Positions 33,404 to 43,100 of a stretch of DNA of 64,000 bases are shown here, piece after piece. Numbering within the stretch: the stretch's first letter is position 1; each line of letters starts with the position of its first letter. The notes under the pieces were generated by a model, which was not told where the DNA came from, did not search any database, and saw only the letters and a program-made list of their open reading frames with translations. The position numbers and the translations under genes were made by a program. The stretch is from Alteromonas sp047556435. Its GTDB lineage: Bacteria; Pseudomonadota; Gammaproteobacteria; Enterobacterales; Alteromonadaceae. Location of the stretch: contig NZ_CP180210.1 of NCBI RefSeq assembly GCF_047556435.1, positions 1,674,001-1,738,000 of the forward strand, in the 5' to 3' direction.

Positions 33404-35296
33404 ATGACTTATGCAGAAGAATACCGCCAATCGATTCAGGAATCAGAGAAGTTCTGGGCTGATAAAGCATCTCGTCTTGCCTGGTTTACCCCGCCGCAAA
33501 CGATCTTAGCGAAAGACGATCATGGTATTGACCGCTGGTTCAGCGACGGCGAGATGAATACAGCGTATATGGCCCTGGACTATCATGTAGAAAATGGTCG
33601 TGCTGATCAGGTGGCAATAATCTATGACTCGCCGGTAGCGCAACGCAAGCAGCAATATACCTATTTGCAGCTGCGCGATGCCGTTGCGATCTTTGCAGGA
33701 GCGCTGCGAGATAAGGGCGTAGAGAAAGGCGACAGAGTGGTGATTTATATGCCAATGATCCCTGAAGCCGTGATTGCAATGTTAGCCGTAGCGCGTCTTG
33801 GCGCTATCCACTCCGTGGTATTCGGGGGTTTTGCGCCGCATGAGCTCGCAGTTCGAATCGAAGATGCCGAGCCTAAAGTCATGATCACAGCATCTTGCGG
33901 AATTGAAGTGACAAAGGTGATTGACTATAAGCCGCTTGTCGATGAGGCTATCTCCCTTTCATCTCATAAACCAGATTGCTGTATTGTGTATCAACGGGAG
34001 CAGGCCAGGGCAGCACTTGAGCCCTCACGTGATCTGGACTGGAACGACGCGATGGCGGCGGAGCCTGCCGACTGTGTACCGGTTAAAGCGACTGACCCAC
34101 TTTATATTCTTTATACCTCTGGCACGACCGGGAAACCCAAGGGCGTGGTTCGTGACAACGGTGGGCATGCCGTGGCGCTGAAATATTCGATGGATGCCGT
34201 CTATAATATGCGCCCCGGTGACGTGTTTTGGGCCGCCTCTGATGTGGGGTGGGTTGTAGGGCATTCCTATATTGTGTACGGACCGTTACTACACGGCTGC
34301 ACAACAGTGGTATATGAAGGTAAGCCAGTGCGGACGCCGGATAGCGGTGCGTTCTGGCGTATGATTGAAGAATATAATATCAAGGCGCTGTTTGCCGCCC
34401 CAACCGCATTTCGCGCTATCAGAAAAGAGGATCCTGACGCATTACAACTGGCGAACTATGACATCGGTTCGCTGGAAACCATTTTTATGGCCGGTGAACG
34501 CTTAGATCCGCCGACCTACCTGTGGACGGTGGAAAAAACAGGGCGACCCGTTGTCGATCACTGGTGGCAAACAGAGACGGGATGGGCAATTTGCGCGAAT
34601 CCAACGGGTATTGAAACCATGAAACCAAAGCCGGGCTCCTCCACGTTACCTACACCCGGATTTAACGTGCAGATACTGGATGCACAAAGTAACGAACTCC
34701 CCCCGGGAGAACAGGGGGCTATTGCATTAAAGCAACCGCTACCACCCGGCTGTCTGCCTACTATATGGGGAGATGTTGATCGTTTTAAAGCCAGCTATTT
34801 ACGTGACTTTCCAGGCTACTATTGCTCCGGTGACGGGGGATACAAAGACGACGACGGCTATGTATTTATCATGGGACGTACTGACGATGTGATAAATGTG
34901 GCTGGCCACCGCCTTTCAACCGGTGAAATGGAAGAGATTTTAGCAGCACACAATGCGGTAGCAGAATGCAGTGTAATAGGGGTGCATGATAGCCTGAAAG
35001 GACAGGTGCCTGTCGGGTTAGTGTTGCTAAAGGACGGCACAGACATCGACGAGGAGGTATTGCAGTCTGAACTGGTTTCCATGGTGAGAAAGGAGATAGG
35101 TCCAATTGCCTGCTTTCAACGTGCTGTCGTTGTACCACGTCTGCCTAAAACCCGCTCAGGAAAGATTTTGCGTAAGCTGTTGCGCCAGATTGCGGCAGAT
35201 CAGGATGTGATGGTGCCCTCTACCATAGATGATCCTGCCAGCGTATCCGAGATTCAGGATATTATGAAAACGCAGGGGCTGGTGAACCCGGGGTGA
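33404..35296 (+). CDS. prpE: Propionyl-CoA synthetase (PrpE type)
   Basis: A protein of 630 residues. Activates propionate (or acetate) with ATP and CoA through an acyl-AMP intermediate. Motifs: P-loop YTSGTTGKPKGVV, A5 region DHWWQTETGWAI, GYYCSGDGGYKDDDGY, hinge GRTDDVINVAGHRLSTGEMEE and the regulatory Lys in LPKTRSGKILRK, which is normally acetylated. Overall sequence (VFGGFAPHELAVRIEDAEPK, RDNGGHAVALKYSM) fits PrpE better than Acs. The ATG at 33404 is chosen over an upstream in-frame codon. No prpB/C/F genes are adjacent, so it acts alone here. Confidence 0.9.
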   Translation: MTYAEEYRQSIQESEKFWADKASRLAWFTPPQTILAKDDHGIDRWFSDGEMNTAYMALDYHVENGRADQVAIIYDSPVAQRKQQYTYLQLRDAVAIFAGALRDKGVEKGDRVVIYMPMIPEAVIAMLAVARLGAIHSVVFGGFAPHELAVRIEDAEPKVMITASCGIEVTKVIDYKPLVDEAISLSSHKPDCCIVYQREQARAALEPSRDLDWNDAMAAEPADCVPVKATDPLYILYTSGTTGKPKGVVRDNGGHAVALKYSMDAVYNMRPGDVFWAASDVGWVVGHSYIVYGPLLHGCTTVVYEGKPVRTPDSGAFWRMIEEYNIKALFAAPTAFRAIRKEDPDALQLANYDIGSLETIFMAGERLDPPTYLWTVEKTGRPVVDHWWQTETGWAICANPTGIETMKPKPGSSTLPTPGFNVQILDAQSNELPPGEQGAIALKQPLPPGCLPTIWGDVDRFKASYLRDFPGYYCSGDGGYKDDDGYVFIMGRTDDVINVAGHRLSTGEMEEILAAHNAVAECSVIGVHDSLKGQVPVGLVLLKDGTDIDEEVLQSELVSMVRKEIGPIACFQRAVVVPRLPKTRSGKILRKLLRQIAADQDVMVPSTIDDPASVSEIQDIMKTQGLVNPG

Positions 35297-35400
35297 CCAA
35301 TGTTGCAAGCGAGAGTCATGTGACAAACGCTTTTGTAAGCCCCCACTGGCCCGCACTTTGAGGTCATACATCGAAGTCTACGTGAGCCGGGGCATAGCAA

Positions 35401-35447
35401 AAACAAATCGCCTGTAAGTCTGTGAACTCCCAGGCGACTTGTTTTTT
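35401..35447. terminator. Bidirectional terminator between prpE and the glycosyltransferase
   Basis: Stem AAACAAaTCGCCTG / CAGGCGAcTTGTTT with A and T tracts on both sides, between two convergent genes. Confidence 0.8.
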
Positions 35448-35452
35448 GTGTC

Positions 35453-36328
35453 TTATGCAGACAGGCGAGCCTCGTTTTCTGCCTGCCGCTCCACCGGAAT
35501 GCCGGCAATGGCCGAACGAATTTCTTTTGCCGTGGGTAAGCGGGTCACCGCAAGGGGGGCATGCGCCGACGCCTTGCTGACAAAACCTCTGGCCATAAAC
35601 GTCGTCAACCACTGCGTTTTGGGGTAATACCCCCACTTCTGTTTATACAAGTTGGCGTTGCGTACGATATCAAGCAGATGATTCAGCGGACACACACGAC
35701 AGTTGCGGTATTGCTTGTACGTCACCAATGGCAGGGTTTTGTGTGTGATGCCAACGCGATTACAGCGGGTTGCAAAATCAATATCACCGATGCCAAAGCC
35801 GGCGTAATTTACATCGAAGCCATCAACTTTTTCAAAGTCATCCCGCTGAATGGCAAACAGTGAAGACTGGAGTCCCTCATGTTGATGTTGTAACGCTGTC
35901 TGACGTGGTCCTCTGGATTCCGGAAGTCGACTCAACTGCGCATAATCGGCATTTTCCGGCACCATTTTTAACTCTGTCATCACCGAGCCTAGCGTGCTGC
36001 CGCGAGATAGCGTATTGCTGATCTGAGTAAGCAGGGTAGGGTGGATCACGCAATCTACATCCATAAACAGAAGCGTTTCGGCGTCAGTGGCCGCAGCCCC
36101 CCGGTTACGCGCTCGGGCAATAGGAAGTGTATCGCTGGTTGCAAAACAATGCTTTACCGGAAAATAATCAGACTGTACCAATGAATGAGAGGACGGTGAG
36201 GTCATCCAGACCACGACCAGCTCTTTGGGTTTGTGCTCTGATGCTTCAAGGCTTTTAAGCAGTGCATAAAATTGCGGAATGCGGTTCTTAACGATAGTGA
36301 TCACACCGATATCGCGACTTGCTGACAT
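35453..36328 (-). CDS. Family 2 glycosyltransferase, galactosyltransferase-like C-terminus
   Basis: A protein of 291 residues. GT-A fold: IGVITIVKNRIPQFYALLKSLE at the start and the DxD-type metal motif in LLFMDVDCVIHP (Asp-Val-Asp). A C-terminal block GFDVNYAGFGIGDIDFATRCNRVG has the layout of the GT7 C-terminal galactosyltransferase region. A Cys-rich segment, NCRVCPLNHLLDI, is unusual. No membrane helix. GGAG 8 nt before the ATG at 36328 sets the start; the frame extends 52 codons further without support. Acceptor and pathway are unknown. Confidence 0.8.
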   Translation of the reverse strand: MSASRDIGVITIVKNRIPQFYALLKSLEASEHKPKELVVVWMTSPSSHSLVQSDYFPVKHCFATSDTLPIARARNRGAAATDAETLLFMDVDCVIHPTLLTQISNTLSRGSTLGSVMTELKMVPENADYAQLSRLPESRGPRQTALQHQHEGLQSSLFAIQRDDFEKVDGFDVNYAGFGIGDIDFATRCNRVGITHKTLPLVTYKQYRNCRVCPLNHLLDIVRNANLYKQKWGYYPKTQWLTTFMARGFVSKASAHAPLAVTRLPTAKEIRSAIAGIPVERQAENEARLSA

Positions 36329-36809
36329 AGTACTCTCCTCAATGCAAACGTGGCCTGACTTCACATTCCTGATACCAGAAAAATTAGCTCCAGATGGATA
36401 TCGAAATGTAAAACAGAATACTTCACAGGCCAGTGTTGTATTCACCTTGGGTGACTTTCCACTGTACTTACGCTGATACTGCAAGAAGTGTGCAAGCCAG
36501 AATGCCCCAAAATCAACACCTAACTCATTGATTTATATAGTCTGTAAGGTTGAGGGCGGCGCACTGTTTCTGTGCATTGCCTGAAAAAGTTACAAGCAGA
36601 AAAAATGGATGTGTAGCTATTGCGCACTGCTAGCGCTAGAAACGACAAGTAACGTGCTCGGGTTTACGATAAGAGTGTAAGCGGTATTTCATTATAATTG
36701 CCAACGAGGGTCGACTTAGACATGGTGGTAAGGATATTAACCCGCGGCGCACCGGCGCTCGGGCCGGTAGCACAACAGATGAATGCCCAGAACAGCAACG
36801 CTATGCCTG
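36329..36809. other. Intergenic region without a supported gene
   Basis: No confident gene. A minus-strand frame directly after the cytochrome b561 stop encodes a signal-peptide-like stretch but lacks a start codon (see rejected items). No clear hairpin terminator. Confidence 0.4.
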
Positions 36810-37493
36810 CTAATAATAGAAACCTTCATCGACAGGTTCAGGAGGAAGTATGTCTATGCCTAGATAAACAAGCGCGGCGACAATCGCGGCCACAACCACT
36901 GCCAGCAGTAATCGTGAAGATGTTATACCCTGACTGGAGGTGGCTTTTTTTCCATGGATCATCGCTGAGGTGAGTGACTGCTTTTTATAAACAGCGTAAA
37001 AAGCAATAGCGGCAATGTGCAGTGCAATAACAATCAGCAATGCATCTATTACCTGATGATGCAGTGTGCTCATCACATCCTGTGTACTGTCGCTGACAAG
37101 GTGACGGTAGGGACCGTCCAAAAATACTTCATCAGTCAGAAACAAGCCACTGACAGCCTGAATGGCAATAAGTAAAAGCATAACGATCACAAACACCCCT
37201 CCAAGTGGATTATGACCGGCATGCGGAACCGCGTGTTTATCTGGTAGCGAGCGCATGTAAGAAATAATGGCTGTGGGTCCTTTCAGAAAATGGCGAAAGC
37301 GCGCATGCTCGGGGCCGATGAATCCCCAGATAAGACGAAAAATGACAAGGCCAATAGTGAAATAGCCCACATAAAAATGCCATTGCATGGCATCGTCCAG
37401 CCATTCTGCCGTGGCGTACTGAATGCTTAGTGAGGCCACCAGAAGCCAGTGGAATAATCGAGTAGGGATATCCCAGATCATCCGCTTTTCCAT
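36810..37493 (-). CDS. Cytochrome b561-family membrane protein
   Basis: About 227 residues with four main transmembrane helices plus a C-terminal anchor. Haem-ligand His candidates: TRLFHWLLV, WHFYVGY, HHQVIDALL and ALHIAAIAFY, in the order typical of the Ni/Fe-hydrogenase b-type/cytochrome b561 fold (PTRLFHW is its hallmark). It probably passes quinol electrons to a periplasmic c-type cytochrome. AAGGA lies 8 nt before the ATG at 37493. Its natural partner could be the cytochrome c' at 29.7 kb (inference). Confidence 0.88.
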   Translation of the reverse strand: MEKRMIWDIPTRLFHWLLVASLSIQYATAEWLDDAMQWHFYVGYFTIGLVIFRLIWGFIGPEHARFRHFLKGPTAIISYMRSLPDKHAVPHAGHNPLGGVFVIVMLLLIAIQAVSGLFLTDEVFLDGPYRHLVSDSTQDVMSTLHHQVIDALLIVIALHIAAIAFYAVYKKQSLTSAMIHGKKATSSQGITSSRLLLAVVVAAIVAALVYLGIDILPPEPVDEGFYY

Positions 37494-37878
37494 TTTCGCT
37501 TTCCTTACATCGCTCAAAAATAGTAAATAGTATGCCAGCTTTTCTTAGCTGATATCGCACGTTGTCATTGCTGGCCCCTGGGCGCGATTGCCGCTCAGGT
37601 TATCTGGGCGGTGATAACAGGTCACACACTACCGGCGCCGGTTTAGGTAGTTACGTCAGGTCACTGCTGGCCTCGGCGAACAGGTGAAATCTCGGTGTAA
37701 TCAATTTCTCTTGTGTGCTGCCTTTACTCTGATTTTCACTGTGCGCGAAAGTTAACGCGCCCGCAATAACCGTGGCGGTAACTTACGCAACCTTTACGAT
37801 ATTTGACTGTCGGTGGTTTTTTTCACAATTCTCATAGGGCACAATGCAGACATCAGGAAAAAAGACGAAAGACAATAA
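37494..37878 (+). promoter_or_regulatory. Intergenic region upstream of dapB
   Basis: Divergent promoters are expected here. Visible: a hairpin GCGCG-AAAGTTAA-CGCGC (37742-37759), ACTACC/GGTAGT flanking GGCGCC (about 37627-37650), and a possible -35 TTGACT at 37803 with a poor -10 16 nt on. No gene is seen. Confidence 0.4.
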
Positions 37879-38682
37879 ATGAAAGCAGGAATATTCGGTG
37901 CGAACGGTCGCATGGGGCGGGTGTTAATTGAAGCGCTTCAGCAAAGTGAGCAGGCAGAGTTAAGCGTTGCCACTGTCAGAGATGACTCACCGTGGGTAGG
38001 GATGAATGTAGGTGAACTGGCCGGCGTTGGGTCGCTGCCGGTTAGCTGTACCGGGGTAAGTCAGATCGCTGCTGACGATGTGGATGTGATGATTGACTTT
38101 ACCTTGCCTGCTGCCTTTAACGCGAATGTGAACTGGTGTGTGGAAAATAAAGTACCCGTAGTAATAGGTACAACGGGTCTGTCAGATGAGCAACTACATT
38201 TGTTAAAGCAGGCTGCTGAACATATTCCAATTGTGTTCGCGGCAAATTACAGCGTAGGCGTGAATCTGATGTTGTCGCTGGTGCGTCAGGCTGCCAGAGC
38301 GCTTGGAAACACGGCGGATATCGAAATTACCGAAGCGCACCACCGCTATAAACAGGATGCCCCGTCTGGTACCGCCATGGCAATCGGTGAAGCCATAGCG
38401 GATGAGCTGGGGCGCGACCTGGCAGACTGCGCGGTTTATGGCCGTGAAGGAAAAGAGCCCGCGCGGGATCAAAAAACCATTGGCTTTGCGACAGTACGAG
38501 CCGGCGACATTGTAGGCGAGCATACTGCGCTGTTTGCAGACATTGGTGAGCGCCTTGAGATCACGCATAAAGCGTCCAGCCGTCTGACTTTCGCCAAAGG
38601 GGCGGTGCATGCGGCAGTGTGGCTGCGCGATAAATCACCAGGTTTGTATTCTATGGCGCAGGTTATCGGCCTGCCCGAATAA
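37879..38682 (+). CDS. dapB: 4-hydroxy-tetrahydrodipicolinate reductase
   Basis: A protein of 267 residues, the usual length. Reduces 4-hydroxy-tetrahydrodipicolinate with NAD(P)H in the lysine/meso-diaminopimelate pathway. N-terminal dinucleotide loop FGANGRMGRVL, VMIDFTLP and VIGTTGLS, and the active-site segment EAHHRYKQDAPSGTAM with the His pair and Lys/Gly-Thr contacts. ATG as annotated with a weak purine stretch upstream. It precedes carAB, the usual gammaproteobacterial order dapB-carA-carB. Confidence 0.98.
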   Translation: MKAGIFGANGRMGRVLIEALQQSEQAELSVATVRDDSPWVGMNVGELAGVGSLPVSCTGVSQIAADDVDVMIDFTLPAAFNANVNWCVENKVPVVIGTTGLSDEQLHLLKQAAEHIPIVFAANYSVGVNLMLSLVRQAARALGNTADIEITEAHHRYKQDAPSGTAMAIGEAIADELGRDLADCAVYGREGKEPARDQKTIGFATVRAGDIVGEHTALFADIGERLEITHKASSRLTFAKGAVHAAVWLRDKSPGLYSMAQVIGLPE

Positions 38683-38794
38683 ATAAATCAGTAGCGATAT
38701 AAATAGGCCCATCGAGTGACATAAATGCTACTTTTCGGCCTTTGGGGTATTAAATTAGGTTAGTGAGCTATTTTAACTATTTTTCTAAATCTAA

Positions 38795-38824
38795 TTAGAC
38801 CTCTTCTGAAGAGTCATGTATACT
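38795..38824 (+). promoter_or_regulatory. Promoter of carAB with internal palindrome
   Basis: -35 TTAGAC (38795-38800), 18-nt spacer, -10 TATACT (38819-38824). The spacer starts with a near-perfect palindrome CTCTTC-T-GAAGAG (38801-38813), a plausible operator. Regulator unknown. Confidence 0.55.
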
Positions 38825-38846
38825 CATTGGAATTTGCCAAAATTTC

Positions 38847-38868
38847 GCGTCATTTAGCTGTATGACGC
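38847..38868 (+). promoter_or_regulatory. First hairpin of the carAB leader
   Basis: A 7-bp stem GCGTCAT / ATGACGC followed by AGTTTTATT. It overlaps a five-codon frame ATG-ACG-CAG-TTT-TAT-TAG (MTQFY), which might be a leader peptide but has no good ribosome-binding site. Confidence 0.45.
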
Positions 38869-38893
38869 AGTTTTATTAGCTGCAAAGATCTGT

Positions 38894-38930
38894 AAACGGG
38901 AAGTAAATTACACCTTACCTCCCGTTTTTT
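38894..38930 (+). terminator. Terminator/attenuator just upstream of carA
   Basis: AAACGGGA / TCCCGTTT with an inner GTAA/TTAC pairing, then a T tract, ending 58 nt before the carA start. Positioned downstream of the carAB promoter, it would stop most transcripts unless regulated. Confidence 0.75.
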
Positions 38931-38988
38931 GTGCGGTTTTGACAGATTTCTGTCGAAACACTCGGTTACCCTTAATCTGGAGGTTGAC

Positions 38989-40119
38989 TTGGCTAATTCT
39001 GCCCTTTTGGTGTTAGAGGATGGTTCCGTCTTTAAAGGCACTGCCATTGGTGCTCAAGGTATGTCCGTTGGTGAAGTTGTCTTTAATACTTCAATGACTG
39101 GCTATCAGGAAATCCTTACCGACCCATCTTACGCTGAACAAATCATCACCCTTACTTATCCCCATATTGGTAATACCGGAACAAACGAAGAAGACGTTGA
39201 ATCAGATACAATCTGGTCAAAAGGTCTGATTATTCGTGATCTTCCGCTGGTTGCCAGTAACTTCCGCAATCAACAGACCTTGTCTGATTACCTCAAAGCA
39301 AAAGGGATTGTAGGAATTGCTGACATCGATACTCGTCGTTTAACACGTATTCTGCGCGATAAAGGCGCACAGAATGGTTGCATCGTATGTGACGATACGC
39401 TTGACGAAGCGAAAGCGCTTGAAGCAGCGAAAGGCTTTCCCGGCCTGAAAGGCATGGATCTGGCCAAAGAAGTGTGCACCAAAGAGGTGAAAAACTGGAC
39501 AGCAGGAAGCTGGCAATTAGGCAAAGGGTATGTCACGCCTGAATCACACAAGTATCACGTTGTCGCGTATGACTACGGCGTGAAACACAACATCCTTCGT
39601 ATGTTGTCCGACCGTGGCTGTAAAATCACACTGGTTCCGGCACAAACGCCTGCGGATGAAGTATTAGCGATGGATCCAGATGGCGTATTTTTGTCAAACG
39701 GACCAGGCGACCCGGAGCCGTGCGACTATGCGATTGAAGCAATCAAGGCCATCGTGGCGAAAGGTATCCCTACTTTCGGAATCTGCTTAGGTCACCAACT
39801 GCTGGCACTGGCCAGTGGCGCGAAAACGGTGAAGATGAAGTTTGGTCACCACGGTGCCAACCATCCGGTAAAAGACTTGAAGAAAGATGTGGTTATGATC
39901 ACCAGTCAAAACCACGGGTTCGCCGTCGATGAAAGTACCTTACCTGACAATCTGGAAGTGACTCACGTGTCGCTGTTTGATAAGTCACTGCAAGGTATTC
40001 ATCGGACAGATAAACCGGCATTCAGCTTCCAGGGTCACCCTGAAGCCAGCCCGGGTCCGCACGAAGCGGCCGATCTGTTTGATCACTTCATCGACCTCAT
40101 CGAACAACACAAGCAGTAG
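38989..40119 (+). CDS. carA: Carbamoyl-phosphate synthase small (glutaminase) subunit
   Basis: A protein of 376 residues from a TTG start at 38989 (GGAGG 5 nt upstream; product MANSALLVLEDGSVFKG). The frame stays open 20 codons upstream over the leader but no better start exists. Provides ammonia from glutamine to CarB. Class I amidotransferase triad: nucleophile Cys in FGICLGHQLLAL, and His/Glu in SFQGHPEASPGPHEA. Located 13 nt before carB, so the two are co-transcribed. Confidence 0.97.
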   Translation: MANSALLVLEDGSVFKGTAIGAQGMSVGEVVFNTSMTGYQEILTDPSYAEQIITLTYPHIGNTGTNEEDVESDTIWSKGLIIRDLPLVASNFRNQQTLSDYLKAKGIVGIADIDTRRLTRILRDKGAQNGCIVCDDTLDEAKALEAAKGFPGLKGMDLAKEVCTKEVKNWTAGSWQLGKGYVTPESHKYHVVAYDYGVKHNILRMLSDRGCKITLVPAQTPADEVLAMDPDGVFLSNGPGDPEPCDYAIEAIKAIVAKGIPTFGICLGHQLLALASGAKTVKMKFGHHGANHPVKDLKKDVVMITSQNHGFAVDESTLPDNLEVTHVSLFDKSLQGIHRTDKPAFSFQGHPEASPGPHEAADLFDHFIDLIEQHKQ

Positions 40120-40132
40120 GAACGAGCCCGCT

Positions 40133-43100
40133 ATGCCAAAACGTACAGACATACAAAGTATTCTTATCTTAGGTGCTGGCCCTATTGTTATCGGTCAGGC
40201 CTGTGAATTTGACTATTCCGGCGCGCAGGCGTGTAAGGCGTTGCGTGAAGAGGGTTACCGCATAATTTTGGTTAACTCTAACCCGGCAACCATTATGACT
40301 GACCCGGAAATGGCTGACTCGACATATATCGAGCCAATCCACTGGGAAGTGGTCAGAAAAATTATCGAAAAAGAGCGTCCTGACGCAGTGCTGCCAACAA
40401 TGGGTGGGCAGACAGCACTGAATTGTGCGCTCGAGCTGGAAAACCAGGGTGTACTGGAAGAATTCGGCGTTGAGTTAATTGGTGCCACTGCCGATGCTAT
40501 CGATAAGGCAGAGAACCGTGACCGCTTCGACCAGGCCATGCGTAACATCGGCCTTGAATGCCCACGGGCAGAAATTGCTAAAAGCATGGAGCAGGCGCAC
40601 GATGTGTTAAGCCGCATTGGCTTCCCTTGTATTATTCGTCCGTCATTTACCATGGGCGGAACCGGCGGCGGTATTGCTTACAACATTGAAGAGTTCAATG
40701 AAATTTGCCACCGCGGCCTGGATTTGTCACCCACCAATGAGCTGTTGATTGATGAATCACTGATTGGGTGGAAAGAATATGAAATGGAAGTGGTGCGCGA
40801 TAAAGCGGACAACTGCATTATCGTTTGTACCATTGAAAACTTCGACCCCATGGGCGTACACACTGGTGACTCGATTACTGTAGCACCAGCGCAAACCCTG
40901 ACCGACAAAGAATTCCAGCTGATGCGTAATGCGGCAATGGCCGTGCTGCGCGAAATTGGTGTGGAAACCGGCGGTTCAAACGTACAATTTGGTGTCGACC
41001 CTGATACCGGTCGTGTGGTTATCATTGAAATGAACCCACGGGTCTCGCGTTCGTCAGCGCTGGCATCAAAAGCCACAGGCTTCCCAATTGCTAAAGTCGC
41101 CGCCAAACTGGCGGTAGGGTATACCCTGGACGAACTGGCCAACGACATCACCGGTGGCCTCACACCGGCATCATTCGAGCCGTCAATCGACTACGTCGTT
41201 ACCAAAATTCCTCGCTTTAACTTCGAGAAGTTCGCCGGCGCTAATGACCGTCTGACTACACAGATGAAGTCAGTAGGCGAAGTGATGGCGATTGGTCGTA
41301 ACCAGCAGGAGTCTTTGCAAAAAGCATTGCGCGGATTGGAAGTGAACGCTACTGGTTTCAATTCCATGGTGAATCTGGAAGACAGCGATGCGAAAAGCAA
41401 GGTTACCTATGAGCTACGTCAACCCGGTGCCGAGCGTATCTGGTACATCGGCGATGCGTTCCGTATGGGCATGTCGGTAGATGAGGTCTTTAGTCTGACC
41501 AATATCGATCGCTGGTATCTTGTGCAGATTGAAGAGATCATCAAGCTGGAAGCCGAGGTTGAAGAGAAAGGCCTGAACGGCATCGATGCCGATATGATGC
41601 GGACGCTAAAACGCAAGGGTTTCGCCGATACACGCCTTGCTGAACTCACCAAAGTAGCCGAAAGCGATATCCGCGAGGCGCGTCACGCCTTTGGTATTAA
41701 GCCAGTATATAAGCGGGTAGATACCTGTGCTGCGGAGTTTGCAACCAGCACCGCATACATGTACTCCACCTACGACGAAGAGTGCGAAGCAGACCCATCA
41801 GACAGAGACAAAATCATGGTACTCGGCGGTGGACCTAACCGGATAGGACAGGGCATCGAGTTTGATTATTGCTGTGTGCACGCGGCATTGTCGATGCGTG
41901 AAGACGGGTACGAAACCATCATGGTTAACTGTAACCCGGAAACCGTATCTACCGACTACGACACTTCCGACCGCCTGTACTTCGAACCCGTCACGCTGGA
42001 AGACGTACTGGAAATCGTAAACGTTGAAAAGCCAAAAGGCGTAATTGTGCAGTACGGTGGTCAGACACCACTGAAACTGGCGCGCGCACTGGAGGCTAAC
42101 GGCGTACCGATTATCGGAACCTCGCCTGATGCCATTGACCGTGCAGAAGATCGTGAGCGCTTCCAGCACATGGTGAATAAGCTGAACCTGAAGCAACCTG
42201 CGAATGCGACGGTCACCAACTTTGACCAGGCGCTGACCCGTGCTGATGAAATCGGCTTCCCGCTGGTGGTTCGTCCGTCTTATGTTTTAGGTGGTCGTGC
42301 GATGGAAATCGTATATGACATCAAAGACTTAAAACGTTATCTGACAGATGCGGTTAAAGTGTCTAATGACGCGCCGGTACTGCTGGACCGTTTCCTGGAT
42401 GATGCCATTGAAGTAGACATCGACGCTATCTGCGACGGTACCGACGTGGTTATTGGCGGTATCATGGAGCATATCGAGCAAGCCGGGGTTCACTCTGGCG
42501 ACTCTGCGTGTTCTCTGCCACCACACTCGCTGCCAAAAGCCATTCAGGACACCATGCGTGAACAAGTGAAAGCCATGGCGCTGGAGCTTGGTGTTGTGGG
42601 CCTGATGAACACCCAGTTTGCGATTAAAGACGGCGAGGTGTACCTGATTGAGGTGAACCCACGTGCGGCACGCACGGTACCGTTTGTGTCTAAAGCAACG
42701 GGTATTCCGCTTGCCAAAGTCGCCGCGCGCGCCATGGCCGGGATTTCTCTGAAAGAGCAGGGCATTACTGACGAAGTGATCCCGCCGTTCTTCTCAGTTA
42801 AAGAAGTGGTGCTGCCATTTGCGAAATTCCAGGGTGTAGACCCGCTGTTAGGGCCGGAAATGCGCTCTACCGGTGAGGTGATGGGCGTAGGCGATACGTT
42901 TGAAGAAGCGTACGCGAAAGCCAACCTGGGCGCAGGATCGCCGCTGCCGAAGTCAGGCAAAGCGCTGTTGTCTGTGCGTAACACGGATAAATCTAAAATC
43001 ATTGAGCTGGCCAAGGCGCTGGTGGAAAATGGCTTTAGTATTGAGGCTACGCGCGGCACTGCAACGACGCTTTACGATGCCGGCATTATGAGCACCGTGG

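Noticed and set aside
36666..36809. Minus-strand frame after cytochrome b561 that encodes a signal-peptide-like stretch (FLLLAGIALLFWAFICC)
   Set aside because: It has no usable start codon; the nearby ATG is out of frame by one base. It could be a frameshifted lipoprotein, but nothing else supports it.
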